Shown: positions 24,811 to 36,330 of the stretch, piece after piece
Layout of the letters: each line of letters starts with the position of its first letter
Numbering within the stretch: the first letter of the stretch is position 1
From: Sequoia sempervirens
Taxonomy: Eukaryota > Streptophyta > Pinopsida > Cupressales > Cupressaceae
DNA length: 64,000 bases
NCBI GenBank assembly: GCA_007258455.2
Contig: VDFB02321310.1
Span: 37,091 to 101,090 of the forward strand
Reading direction: 5' to 3'
Translations under genes and position numbers: made by a program
The notes under the pieces: generated by a model
What the model was told of the DNA's origin: nothing
Database searches by the model: none
What the model saw: the letters and a program-made list of their open reading frames with translations, nothing else

Positions 24811-25815
24811 CTAAGCTAGGAGAGCTCCAAGGGCTGCTGCTGTTGCTAAAATGTATAAGATCAATGGCTTCTTTGGGATAGGTGGCATTAACACTGGAGG
24901 TGTCAGTAGATATTCCTTGATTTTGTTAAATGCCTCTTCGCATTTTGTATCCCATTTATATGCTACCCCCTTGTGGAGTAGGTGAGAATATGGATTCTGC
25001 TTGTCTGCCAATTGTGCTATGAATCGTCAGATGGATTGAAGTCTTGCTTGGAGACCTCTCAGTTGTTTTAATGTCTTTGGTGCTTCCATCTCAAGGATTG
25101 CCTTCACCTTTGCCAGATCCACCTCAATACCCCTCATGGAGACTATGTATCCTAGTAGTTTACCTGATTGTACGCCAAAGACGTACTTCTTGGGATTTAG
25201 TCTGACTTTGTATTCCTCTAGTCTATCAAAGATAGCACCTAGTGTTGCTATATGATCTTGTCTTTTTCTTGATTTGGCTAGGATGTCGTCGACATAGTCT
25301 TCAACTGTTTTATGAATCATGTCGTGGAAGATCAATATCATGGCCCTTTGATAGGTTGCCCCTGCGTTCTTTAGGCCAAATGGCATCATGTTCCAGCAGT
25401 AGGTCCCCCATGGACAAGTGAAAGCCATCTTATGTTGATCTTCTTTTGCTATCATGATCTGGTTATATCCTAAAAAGCCATCCATTAGTGATAGCATCTC
25501 ATGTCCTGCTATCATGTCTACAATCATGTCGATATTGGGAAGTGAGAAATCATCCTTGGGACATGCCTTGTTCAAATCTCTGAAATCCGTACAGATTCTG
25601 ATGGCTCCGTCAGGTTTTGAAACAGGTACTAAATTTGACACCCATTCTGGATAATCAATTGGTCGTATGAATCCTATATCTAACAATTTTTTGAGCTCCA
25701 TTTTGACTAACAAAGCGATTTGAGGATGCATTTTGCGAAGCTTTTGTCTGACAGGTTTTGCATCTGGATACACTGCTAAGTGGTGGACCACATTGTTTGG
25801 ATCAAGCCCTGGCAT
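24811..25815 (-). pseudogene. Element C reverse transcriptase
   Basis: This part copies element RNA into DNA. The 262-codon piece 25815-25027 has the N-terminal RT signature PVRQKLRKMHP, SNLVPVSKPDGAIRICTDFRDLN, the first catalytic Asp in LSLMDGFLGYNQ (Asp112), FGLKNAGATYQRAM and the catalytic YVDD (174-177), then LLGYIVSMRGIEVD. After a stop the thumb/connection follows in the same frame (25011-24811) with DTKCEEAFNKIKEYL. Catalytic residues look intact; only stops inactivate it. The start at 25815 is simply the first Met after a stop, not a real start. Confidence 0.95.
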
Positions 25816-25842
25816 ATCATCATAACTCCATGCGAAGTTTAT

Positions 25843-26673
25843 TTATCTTTCCTTTAGGAATGCTGCTAGGAGTTCTTTCTCTTCTGATAATAGTGATTCT
25901 GCATAGAATGTGATATGCGGGGTCTCCTCTGTTCCTAAGTTGACTGGATTGCATTTTTCAGCCAAGACTGCTGACTTCTCTTGATAAATAGCTCTTAGGG
26001 GAAGATTGAATCCTTCATCCTTAGGTGCCTTAGAGAGGTTTTCACCATTGGATACGTCTTTTCTTTTTACTATTTTCTTGTCAGAGATTTCCACGATGTG
26101 GTTTTCACTCAAGGACTTGGATATGATTCTTAGTTTCTCACTTTTACGACTGAAGGATTCAATCATTTCCCTGTAATAGGTGTGTGTGTCCAACTCCATT
26201 ATAAATCCTACCTTGTGATCTCCATCTGGAATGTTATCTCTCAATCCCATGAATTCTGAGAGAGCTTCATAATTTTTGAATGTATCGAGAACTAGTGGTC
26301 CTCATTGGTCATAGTCGATTAGTTGGGGGTAGACTAAACAAATCTCATGATTTTGACTATCTGGTTCAAAGGATATGGTACTAATCATACACAGGGTGGT
26401 ATCTTCGAATAGCCTAGGTAGATTGGATAAGGTATCTTCGTCATCGCTACTAATATAGGGCTCAGTTATAAAATTATTTTTGTCCCTACCTGTGACTATT
26501 GGTGAGTGTTCTTGTACTAGTACTGGCTAAGGAGAAATATTAGCAGCTCTAACCAGAGGACTTTGGCCACATATGGTTATTCTCAGAGTGGCACATCCAA
26601 GACCAAGATTTGTTATGGGTCACGTCTCTGGCATGATAGGTATTATGAGTCCATTGTCATTTTGTCCCAGTCT
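25843..26673 (-). pseudogene. Element C protease-to-RT linker
   Basis: It is in the same frame as protease and RT, with about four stops. The open part (26250-25843) reads NIPDGDHKVGFIMELDTH and EETPHITFYAESLLSEEKELLAAFLKER, then runs into the RT N-terminus. Linkers of this kind (acidic, ending EE.ELL.FL) precede RT in many plant Ty3/gypsy polyproteins. No G-patch-like motif is visible here, in contrast to A, B and F. Confidence 0.75.
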
Positions 26674-27969
26674 TTAATTTTGGTCATAGCCCATTGCAAG
26701 CATCATGTGTAGGCCTTTGCTTCTTTCGTCCATTGGTAAATTAGCTACCAGTCTTTCATCTTGATACAACATGTGAGATGGATCTGCTTCAATGACCTCA
26801 TGACCAAGGTCTCCCCATCTTGTTAATTCAGGATAATCCTCAGAATACATTTGTGATGTGGAAGCTTGATTTTCTTGTGGGCGTCCTCGTGATCTAGGAG
26901 ATTGTGGTAACTCTCCTATCACAAAAGCATTGTTAGGGAGCCTATAACTTCCACAACCATCCTCCTGGATGATGAGCTTGATGTTGGATATGGTGGGAAT
27001 GGCAGGTGTCTCTGTCGCAGAAGTGGACGTGAGAGTGGTGGGATCGATGTATTGTGTGGATGGTCCCTCATCATTTTTTGGCACTTGGGGAATTTTGAAA
27101 TACTTGGCTTCAAGATTCTTGCAATATGAAAACAGCTCAGGATCTCCATGGACAGTAACCTCTTGTCCATTATGTGTGAATTTCACACATTGGTGGAAGG
27201 TTGATGCTACGGCTTTCATTGCATGAATCCATGGGCATCCCAGGAGGATATTGTATGGAAATTCAAGGTCCAAGACCTGACATGTGGTTTCCATGAGTGT
27301 TAGCCCTACTTGGATTGGGAGCTTAATTGTGCCCTAAGACACTCTTTCTTGGTCATCATATGCTCTGATTGTGATGCCCTTTCCTTTGTTGATGGAATCT
27401 TCTTATATTTTCAACTGTTTGATGAGGCTAAGAGAACAGATGTTCAAACCTGCACCTCCATCCACCAAGACCCTTTTGATTTTTTTTTTGTTTACAATGG
27501 CTTCCAAGTGAAGTGTGCGGTTGTGAGATGGTTGGGCTGGAAAATCTTGGTTAGAGAATGTAAGGAGATTAGGCATTATGATATTTTTGACCATAGCTTG
27601 GAATTGCTCCGCGTCAAGATCTACGGGGATAGTGGATGAGGCTAATGCTTCCTCAAGGATCTTTTTATGCGCTGATGAGATTTTTAACAACTCCATGATG
27701 GAGATGTGTGTTGGAATTCTCTTGAGTTGGTCTACAACATTGTAGCTATACATAACGACTCTTGATGTAGGGACACTATTTGGTTGGGATGATCTTGCAA
27801 TGGTGACTTTTCCGCCTCTTGTGGTGACTCCACAATCTTTGACATGGGCGCCCTTGATGGTGATGACCATGTAGTCTTCATTTAGGGAGGCAACGAATGT
27901 TTCATACACGTGATTTACACTACCCTTCCCTTTATCATTTCTATTTCCTTTATTTCCATGATTTGGCAT
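26674..27969 (-). pseudogene. Element C aspartic protease region
   Basis: Protease matures the polyprotein. The first part (27969-27403) has NRTLHLEAIVNKKKIKRV and then LVDGGAGLNICS, the active-site loop in the DGG form found in several plant Ty3/gypsy elements. After a stop the same frame continues with NILLGCPWIHAMKAVAS, the conserved second half (G-x-PW), up to 26674. The linker beyond is rich in Ser, Thr and Pro. Element D carries a diverged homologue at 52900-53436. Confidence 0.85.
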
Positions 27970-30803
27970 CGGATTCGTGTAGATTTTAAGGTCCTAATTT
28001 CCCGTAGGTTGTTCCACGTTTATGATTTTCTTGTCAATGAGATATTGGATGATGTTTTTGAGTCTCATGCAATTTTTTGTGGTGTGACCTTTTATTATAT
28101 GAAATTCGCAAAGTTGATTCTTATTGTACCAAGGGGGTTTGACATCGGGTTCTTGTTAATTTTTGAATGTAGGAGGCTGGATGAGTTTTTCAACAATCAA
28201 CTTTTTCATTATGTCCTCCAATGGTTCCCCCAAAATGGTGTATTTACGTTTTGGATAAGTTTTGCATTGGGGTAGTCCTCTTTGGTCAGTGAGGTTATTG
28301 ATGGTGGGATTATTAGGTTGGTATGTTGTGTGATGAGTGTTTTGGCGTTGTGGTTGGATTTGCGGTGCGGGTGTATTTTGGCGTGGACCACTAATGACCA
28401 CCTTGGCATCGACGATGCCATCATAAGTGATGTTCTTGTTTCTCGCCCATGTATGAAGTTTATCATTGTAATTAGATGATGGGTGGTTGTTTTGCAGTTC
28501 ATGATATGATGTTGATTTGGCGGGTTGGGTCACAAGGGCTCTTTCGATGCTAAGCGCCTTGGAGATTAATTGCTCATATGTGGTGATTCCCTGAACCTTG
28601 AGATGAAATGACAGGCGGCTTTCAAGGTTGGCTATGATCATGCAGACTTGTTTCTCTTCTGGCATGGTCCACTTGCTCTGATTGGCCTTGGATCGCCATC
28701 GTTGAAGGAATGAGACGAAAGACTCATTCTTTCCTTGTTTGAGAGTAGAGAGTTCTTCGAGATTGACATGCATTGTAATGTTACATGTGTAATTCCTAAT
28801 GAATTCATCTCTGATTTCTTGGAATGTTCTAATGCCTATGGGTAAGCAAGAGAACCATTCTATGGCAGGACCTACCAAGGTCCTAGGGAATAGCCGCATC
28901 AGATATGTATCATCATATGCGAATTCCATACAATGAACCTGGAATTCCCTAATGTGATCTTCAGGGTTTCCCATCCCTCGATATTTGTCAAATTTTGGGA
29001 TTTCAAATCCTTTGGGGAATGGTTTCATGTCTAGGTTCCTATCGAATGGATAGGGACACAAGTTGCTTGGCGTTTTAGTTGTTCGCCTTGACTGAAGGTC
29101 GAGCACTTGTTGTGAGAGCAACCTAAGTTGTGTCGTCACATCACTCTAGGGATCAGGGGGTGGGATGAAAGTGTTTTGGGTTGTGGTTTGGGTTATGGGT
29201 TTGATGGATGGGCTGTTTGGTGCATTATTTGATGGTATTTGCATGTTTTGGTGAGCAAAGTAGGCTTCTACTTGCTTTTGTATGAACGATGCCTGTTGTT
29301 GATCTTGTTGTTTTTGTGCTAGGATCTGGGCTTGTTGTTGCACTTGTTGTTGCTCCAACAATGCTTGTTGTTGTTCCCACAACACTTGTTGTTTGGTTGC
29401 CAATTCTGCTACTTCTTGTTGCTCTTGGTATTGCTTCAATGCTTGTTGATATGCTTGCAATTGTGCTGCTTGTGCAAGAAATTGTGCTTGGGCTTGCTCT
29501 TGTTGTGCTTGTGCGGCTTGTTACTGCAATAATAGTTGTACTTGAGTGACCCTTTGTGCTTGCAATGCTTGTGTAGCTTCGGCGGCTTCTTGTTGTTGTT
29601 GTTGCAATAATGCCTGGGCTTGTTGTTCTTGTTGCGTTTGTTTGTGGCTTGTGCAGCTTTGGTAGCTTGTGCAGCTCGAGTGGCTTGTTGCACGGCTTTT
29701 TGTTTCTAGACTTGTTGGTATCCTCTTTGGAAAGCAGCTTGCAACGTTTCATCATATTGAGTTGATGTGGTGAACGTTGGTGGTGGTGGGGGTGGTGGTA
29801 ATGTTGAATTGATGTTTTGTGTGTTGGATAATGATATTGATGTGATGGGTCCTTGAGAGACCATGTTTTGTGATGTTAAGGGTGTGTTTGATGGTGTTGC
29901 CATTGCTTGTGTATTTATTGTTTGTTGTTGCGATATAAATGATAAATTTTGAGTGTTTGGTGCAACGCTTTGATTGATGGTTGGGATGTAGGTTTGATTG
30001 ATACTTGGTAGGGGAGGAAGTCCTAAACCAAGGAGTGATGCAGATGATAATGGCAATGGCGGAAGAGGTGGAAATGTAAGGGGCTTGAGTTGTGAAAATG
30101 TTGTGGTGTCGAATAAGCCCCCTAGTCTGAACATATCTCCCTCTTCTTGTGAGTTTGTGAGAAGAGATGTTTGTGGTGTTCTGTGTAAAATTGATGATGA
30201 TGGATCGTGATTGAATGTGAGAGGAACATTCTTGTGTAATGGGTTTTTGGTTATGCTTTGTTCCAAGGTGGTGTTTGCATCCATGTTTTGATTATTAACA
30301 AGGGGATGTGATTGAAGAGCATTGAGGAATGTGTTTCCCTTGTTGACATTTGGTTGAGTTGGAGCAATCGATGTCGTGATTTGCGGAATGTTTTGTGTGA
30401 TGTTTTGGGATGGAGGTGTAGATGAGATGGGGATGGTGGATGAGATTGGGGGAAATAATGTGTCCACGATAGTACTCACATCAAAATCAGAAGGCAACTT
30501 GGCCCCTTGTTTTGCTAGTTCAAGCATGTACAACAAAGGGTTAAGTCTCATCATGATGTTGATGATTTTGTGATTCTCTAGATTTTGGAGCATTTCAGCT
30601 ATTTCTTCGTGAGACATTCCAAAGGTAAGATCCTCTCCTTGGGTTTCCTCTTGTGGGTTTTGTGATGATGTTAGAAGGCTAATTGTGAGATTTCCATCCC
30701 CAATGGGATTCATTTCAGGATTAGTTTTGCTAAGATCACTTGAAGCGGGTGTTTCTTTGTTGGCTTCCATACTCTTCTTGTATTGAGATCTAGTTAGAAC
30801 CAT
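27970..30803 (-). pseudogene. Element C gag
   Basis: Gag forms the particle and binds element RNA. The start at 30803 gives MVLTRSQYKKSMEANKE, matched by MEKTRSQHKRIMEK in F. A Ser/Thr/Pro-rich part follows to 29706, then a Gln-rich tract (about 29750-29240) where the frame shifts once. The capsid-like core (29139-28156) has FDKYRGMGNPEDHIREF, WFSCLPIGIRTFQEI and LEELSTLKQGKNESF. A CX2HX4HX4C zinc finger (CEFH..KGH....C) lies at 28069-28110. From 29460 on, the frame is the same as pol, with only stop codons between, so the ancestor probably made one Gag-Pol polyprotein. Confidence 0.92.
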
Positions 30804-33072
30804 AAAACGGGGATCAATCTTTGAGAATATGGGAGATGAATCTCTTCATTCTTCGAATTAATCTCTATTTTATGTCCCAAAGTGAAAGTTTTATGATGAT
30901 TTTTTTTGGGGGATCAAAGGTGATGATATGATGATGAATGATATGAATGTTTTAGCTTTTGATAAATCATGAATGAGACACTAGGCTTTAGGACTTGGAT
31001 TTGATTGAATTTCGGTTTTGGGATTTTTCCCTTGACTTGGATTTTGATTTTGTTTTGGATTTTGAACAAAAGGACCCTAAGATGTTTGATAATGATCTAA
31101 GGGATAGTTTTGTTCAAAGAATGATGATTTTGGATATGTGTGAGGAGAAGGATGCATCTACCCACACCTATCCAAATAAAATGATAGTTTCACTAAGTAT
31201 ATGAAGAAGGATTCATCCACACACACTAAGTTAGACAAGATGATTCGGATAACTTTTACTAAGGATATGCAAAAGGATGAATTTACACATTCCTAGCCTA
31301 AGGTGATTTTGGAAATGTTTTCAAGGATATAGTCTCAATGTTTTGGATGATTTTTTATTTTGCCACAAAGCCTAGTATCAAGGATAATTTCAAGATTTTC
31401 CAAAAGATGATTTGTGAGATGGATTTGATGTTTTGAAAGATGGATGAAAGAGGTTTGATTTGTTTTGATCCTTAGGTGAACCTAAAAAGACACTTTGTTT
31501 TCCTAGACCTAGGTATTGAAGAGCATGCAAATGCTTCCTAAAGACCTTTGTAACCAAGAAATGATTTCATTTGAACATTCATTTTTGGATTTCCAATGAT
31601 TTTTTCCTTGGGATTTGTGGTGTCCTCAACACATATGAAAGTTCATTTTGTTTTAGCTTTGGTTAATGTCTTTATTTTACCAAAAACACTCTCTTTGATT
31701 AAAGTTTCAAACTAAGATGTCCAATGTCTTAATTTCTTCAAACCCCACAAGATATGTTATGTGGAAATTTAATGAACTTAAGACAAGGGTTTTCCTATTG
31801 TTTACTCAAGGAGATGAATGGAGATGTAACCCAATGTTTAGAAACCTCTAAGGACATGAGTCCCAAGGGAAAGCAATAACATATGGATTGAGTCAATGAT
31901 ATTTATCTCCAAGAGGGTTTGAAATTTGGATGATGTTAAGTGTTTGTTTTTTTATTTGTTTTCGATCAAGCAATGTATTTTCAAACTGACTCACAAGCAA
32001 TGCAACATCCTAGCTTAATGGGTACATTTTTCTTGGTGGGCTTACCTCATGCCCTTCGTAGAAGAGATGATTATACATGCAACCAAGGATAAAATATAAA
32101 GGTATGTTAAGAATGAAGTCTTAACCTCTATATTTCAACCAAGATCAGACATGGCAAGTAAATTCTTGGAATCTAAGTTCCAATGCACCACTTTGATAAA
32201 CTCACTCAATGGATCAATAAGCCACTACAAAACAAGGATTCTAGTTTGGACTTTCTGTTCGTAGGAGTTGACCCAACGTGGCAAGAGTCCCCTTTCGGAT
32301 CCATCTTGTCGGAGTCAACTGTGTGATATTGGCGTTTCTTCCAATATCCACATTTATATCCCGGCTAGAAATACTCTACGGTTCAGAGTGTTACCGGTTG
32401 AGTCATTCCCTTGGGTGAGTACTTTTTCCCCAAGCCGGCCCCTCTAAGATAGACAAAAGCAAGCAAAGACACAATCCGTAACTCAATCAATATTTGATGG
32501 CACAAAGAAAGAGAATATATGCGAAAATGCCCCTACTCACACTCGCACAAGATATTGTTCAATTTTAAGCCCAAATAGAAGTGTGGAGGTGATCACTTTA
32601 TCTTACGCCAAAATCACCAAAAATGCCTTTTGATTCTCAAGATTGCTTGGAAGCGCGAGAGAAGCACATACGTCCTTTTCAATGACTTTAGTTTAAGTAA
32701 GTAACCACAAAACAAAGCAAACACACATTCATTTTATCCTTCCAAAGCAATTGTGAGTTCGTTTTAAGCACCAAGATGAAGTGTGAGTTTTGATTGTTCA
32801 ATTTGTTAATCCCAAACAAAATCTAGTAAGTTTGTGATCCTAAAGTTCATTTTAGCCTTTGCAAAAAACCAAGTGTTCTTTTTAAATCCAAACAAAAATT
32901 AGTGTACTAAAATGAAAAGATAAACAACTTCGTGAAGTAGTGTTGAAAAAACACTTAAAGCGTTTAAAAACACTTTGATTTTTCAAAATATCCCCCTCCT
33001 TTCATTTTCCTTTGCTAGCCTTCTCTTTGCTTTCTTTCATTTGTACCTTTGTTGTCCTTTGTTTGCTTTTGT
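30804..33072 (-). other. Element C leader (5' untranslated region)
   Basis: 2.3 kb without a supported ORF. A predicted hairpin with GGGTGAGTAC (plus strand) lies at 32410-32434. Copies of a motif reading (minus) GG.TTAAAATGAAC-like lie near 32558, 32722, 32760 and 32848. I found no primer binding site next to the LTR edge at 33073. Confidence 0.6.
32410..32434 (-). promoter_or_regulatory. Predicted leader RNA hairpin of C, conserved in A and B
   Basis: The plus strand reads cttgggtgagtactttttccccaag, with arms CTTGGG/CCCAAG. Matching sequences are at 34976-35005 (B, arms CCTTGG/CCAAGG) and about 39379-39413 (A, weaker arms). The shared core is GGGTGAGTAC. A packaging or dimerisation role is inference from position. 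Confidence 0.55.
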
Positions 33073-33895
33073 ACCTATCCCATAGTGGATTGGTGTCACA
33101 TGTGCAAGTGGCCCTTTCCCAATCCTTGATCAAAGCTTAAGATGATGCAAATGCAAATAAGATGAAGAGCAAGATGAGTTCTCAAACCAAGAGAGTAACC
33201 TTGCATAAAAGTTGTGGATGGATGAATGAGGATTAAAGCCTTCTTTTATAGATTTTCTTGATGAGAGATTGGCCAAGATGGTGAATGTGGGACTAAAGAT
33301 CCACCAATGAGAATAGGCCACCTGTCAAGTGGTGATAGGTCAATGGATGTGCAAGATTTGGGAAGAGTGCCCATGAGAGGGAGAATTTGAATTCAAATTT
33401 TGCAATAAATTTAGAGAGGGGGACAAGAAAAAGAGCAATAAATGCTATGTTGGAGTGACAAATCAACTTTTCATGTTGAGTGGAAATGAGGGTTTTAATA
33501 AATCAATAAATTGATTTATTTGTGCAAGTGGAGATATCTAGAGAATGCAAGTGGGTAAGGTTAGCATTTAATCAGGATTAGATTAAATTAATGATGATTA
33601 GGCTAGTTTGACTTTCATGATTTAAATATTTGATTTATTTAAATAAAAAAAGGATGAAATATGGATTGGATTTAATTAAATAAATTTTTGATTTATTTAA
33701 TTAAAGGGATGATGTTTGATCTATTTGATTAAAAGGTTGATGATAATGTTTTATTTAATTTTGAATGAATGACCTTAGGATATGGGAATTAATGAAATTA
33801 CCTGATAAATGAATGAAGGTGAATCTGATCAATTGATGAATGGACCTAATGAATAATCCCAATTGAATGCACAATGTTAATTTTGCATGTCTACA
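33073..33895 (-). repeat. Element C 5' LTR, missing the U5 end
   Basis: 823 bp, aligned throughout with 19407-20230. The outer end tgtctaca is intact at 33895 and is followed by the TSD. The inner end stops at acctatcc (33073), and the adjoining sequence is unrelated to the last 158 bp of the 3' LTR. The TATA box (minus TATAAAAG) is at 33243-33250. Confidence 0.88.
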
Positions 33896-34975
33896 CTATC
33901 AATCAGGACTTTAGTCATAATTTGAATAGAAAATGAATAACAATTACTTATTAAATTAAAAGTAAAGCATAATTTATATTGATTGAAAGCTGAGAATCTC
34001 CTTTAAAAACCCTTTTCATTTAATCAATTTTGGGTAAAAATAAAGTTGCCAGCCACATAGCCATCATATTTCCACTTTTTGGCCCACCATGATCCTACAC
34101 ATACCCGTTGTCCTAATCCAAAATATGCAAAATGAGATGAGGACCTAAGTTTTTGGTTTATGACTCATAATGCAAATGGTGAAGCCTAAGGATGAAGCTA
34201 ATATTTGCAAAGATGGCCCTATGGTAAGATGCAAGCTAAAGTGCACAAAGAATGAGAGATTTGAGAAATTTTCTGATTTGGTTTTGAAATAGATTTCCGA
34301 AAGAAGATGTTTGACAGCAAGCTAAAAATATTTGGACTTGAAGTTTTGGTAAAAAATCTAATTTGTTTGAAGTTTATTGTTTGTTTCTAGATGTGTGAAT
34401 CGTGTTTGCTTTGTTTCAGTATCCAGAAAATACTTGGCAAGCATGATATTTTGAGTGTAGACAAACACAAATAAGACAAGCACAATCCTATGGTTAGGCT
34501 AGGACAATATTTTCTAGATTCCACGTGGGTTTCCCCAGCTGCATATCTTTAGCATGTGAATCTAGAAGCTTGGTTGCACGGGCTCCCCCTTACAGTGCAC
34601 TCTCTTCTCAAAGCCAACCAAGCTTCCAACTCCCATGAAACTCCCATGGCAGATTAATCCCCTCTACTAAAGACTACGAAGATGTGGATGCCTTCACACC
34701 GACCAGTGTTACGCTAGCAAATAGAAGCTTTTTGGATACTACACAAAGGTTTTTAATTTGGGACCCCCATTCGAGTGGCCATACATGGGGCGAAAGATTA
34801 ATCTCCATTTAGGAGGCACTCCAGCCTGAAGAGGTTACACTCAACAGGGTTTTGGGGAGTACTACTTGGTCTGTATGAAAAATTTGTACTCATAATCTTA
34901 GGTTTTCCCTTAGGATTCACATTTATATACGGGTCGGGGGTAGCTTGGCTTTAGCTCTATTGTCGGTTTGAGTCG

Positions 34976-35005
34976 CCTTGGGGTGAGTACATTTTCCCAC
35001 CAAGG
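34976..35005 (-). promoter_or_regulatory. Predicted leader RNA hairpin of B
   Basis: Arms CCTTGG (34976-34981) and CCAAGG (35000-35005) surround the conserved GGGTGAGTAC. It is preceded by gagtcg, as the C copy is by gagtca. Confidence 0.55.
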
Positions 35006-35394
35006 CAAGACCAATTTCTAGAGGCAATAACTATTTCTCTTACACCTAGGATCACATGACTACACAAGGGGAGAGGATACTTTGATTATTGCATCAAGGT
35101 TACACAAAAACAAGGTGGGTCTAGCTTTTTGATCACCTAGTTTGCACAAGGTGAGAGCATAGTCATCTACCACCTTCAAGCACAATCAAGCAAAATAAAA
35201 GACATGTTCATTTTAGTGCACCAAATGAAATGCTTTCTAATCTAAATAAATCACAAACACAATGTTTTCAAATTAGAACTTCTTGGACAAACGAATCTGC
35301 AAAACCACAAATTAGTAGTTTGAGCAAATTATCTTGGACCCTCGAAATGTAAATGCCACATGCTACCAACAAGGATTAGTAACCAAAAATCTCT

Positions 35395-36130
35395 AATCTA
35401 AAACATGCAATCTGTTAAAATCCTAAACTAAATTAAAAATTAAAAATCTAAACTAAATTAAAAAGTTAAAAATCTAAACTAAATTAAAAGTTTTAAAAAA
35501 ATCTAAATTAAAAATCTAATCTAAAATCTAATAAAATTCTTTAAAAAACTCTAATTTAAAATCTAACTAATCTAAAATCTAAAATCTAATAAAAATCTAA
35601 TCTAAACCCTAACTAAAAGCTTATTTAAAGATCTAAAAATCTAATTTAAAAATCTAAAAAACATCTAACTAAAAAATCTAAAGAACATCTAACTAAAAGC
35701 TAATTTAAAAATCTAAAAAAATCTAATTTAAAAATCTAAAAAATCTAATTTAAAAATCTAAAAAAAATCTAACTAAAAGCTAATTTAAAAATCTAAACAT
35801 CTAATTAAAAAATCTAAAAAAATCTAACTAAAAAGTCTAAAAACCATCTAATTAAAAGCTAATTTAAAAATTTAAAAATCTAATTTAAAAATTTAAAAAA
35901 TCTAATTTAAAAATCTAAAAAAAATCTAACTAAAAGCTAATTTAAAAATCTAAAAATGTAATTAAATTCTAATCAAAATTATAAAATCTAAATTAAAGAA
36001 TTTAATTCTAAACTAAAACTCTAAAATTTAATTTAAAATCTAAATTAAATTAGAAAAAGCTAAATTTAAACTAACTTAGAAAGATTAAAAATCTTAAATC
36101 TAAATTTACATCTAGCTTTAAATTAATTTA
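35395..36130. repeat. Low-complexity tract of taaaaatct-type phrases
   Basis: About 730 bp made almost only of a, t and c on the plus strand. Phrases such as aaaatctaactaaaagctaatttaaa recur at irregular spacing. It is present in the leader of B but not in A or C. It does not have the 7-bp period of telomere repeats. Confidence 0.85.
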
Positions 36131-36311
36131 AATAAAATTAATCTAAACTAATAAAACTAAAGCTAATGAAAACTAAAGTTAATGAAAATGACATTTCCAA
36201 ATGCGAATGCGTCGTGATAGGGCATTTGCATCTCTGAATGTTGTAATTGCGTCGTTCTATACCTGTACCTGCAAGAAAAAGTCGAACAACTCCGTATGAA
36301 AACTACAAAAA

Positions 36312-36329
36312 TGAATGTCAGGTTCACCA
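36312..36329 (-). other. Element B primer binding site (tRNA-Trp type)
   Basis: The minus strand reads TGGTGAACCTGACATTCA, one base after the LTR end GTTACA. The complement of plant tRNA-Trp 3' end, as I recall it, is TGGTGAACCCGACGTGAA; the differences include C to T and G to A changes at CpG sites. Confidence 0.75.
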
Positions 36330-36330
36330 A

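Larger units (their letters stand above)
19249..33895 (-). mobile_element. Element C: autonomous-type Tat-lineage Ty3/gypsy retrotransposon, innermost of the nest
   Basis: LTR copies lie at 19249-20230 and about 33073-33895, with TSD CTATC at 19244-19248 and 33896-33900. The PPT is at 20231-20245. Gag-pro-pol runs on the minus strand from 30803 to 22676 and includes protease, RT, RNase H, a second archaeal-type RNase H and integrase. The second RNase H is the hallmark of the Tat/Ogre clade. The element is 14.6 kb. Long non-coding stretches precede gag (2.3 kb) and follow integrase (2.4 kb), also usual for this clade. Stops throughout and altered integrase residues make this copy inactive. Confidence 0.93.
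33901..36311 (-). other. Element B leader, 5' part
   Basis: No supported ORF. From right to left: two GCGTCGt motifs near the PBS (about 36205-36260); an A-rich tract of 'aaatctaa' phrases (about 35395-36130); a TTAAAATGAAC-like motif near 35205; the hairpin at 34976-35005; and the start of the module shared with D (33901-34110). The leader continues at 19248 beyond element C. Confidence 0.6.

Noticed and set aside
29289..29549. Plus-strand Val/Leu-rich ORFs that look like membrane proteins
   Set aside because: They are the complement of the Gln-repeat tract in the gag of C (cttgttgtt repeats).
30995..31204. Plus-strand Asp/Phe-rich ORF as a gene
   Set aside because: Antisense in the leader of C, with simple repetitive composition (ttggatttt phrases).
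35395..36130. Interstitial telomere repeat
   Set aside because: Words such as aaatctaa and a single aaaccctaa occur, but there is no 7-bp TTTAGGG period.
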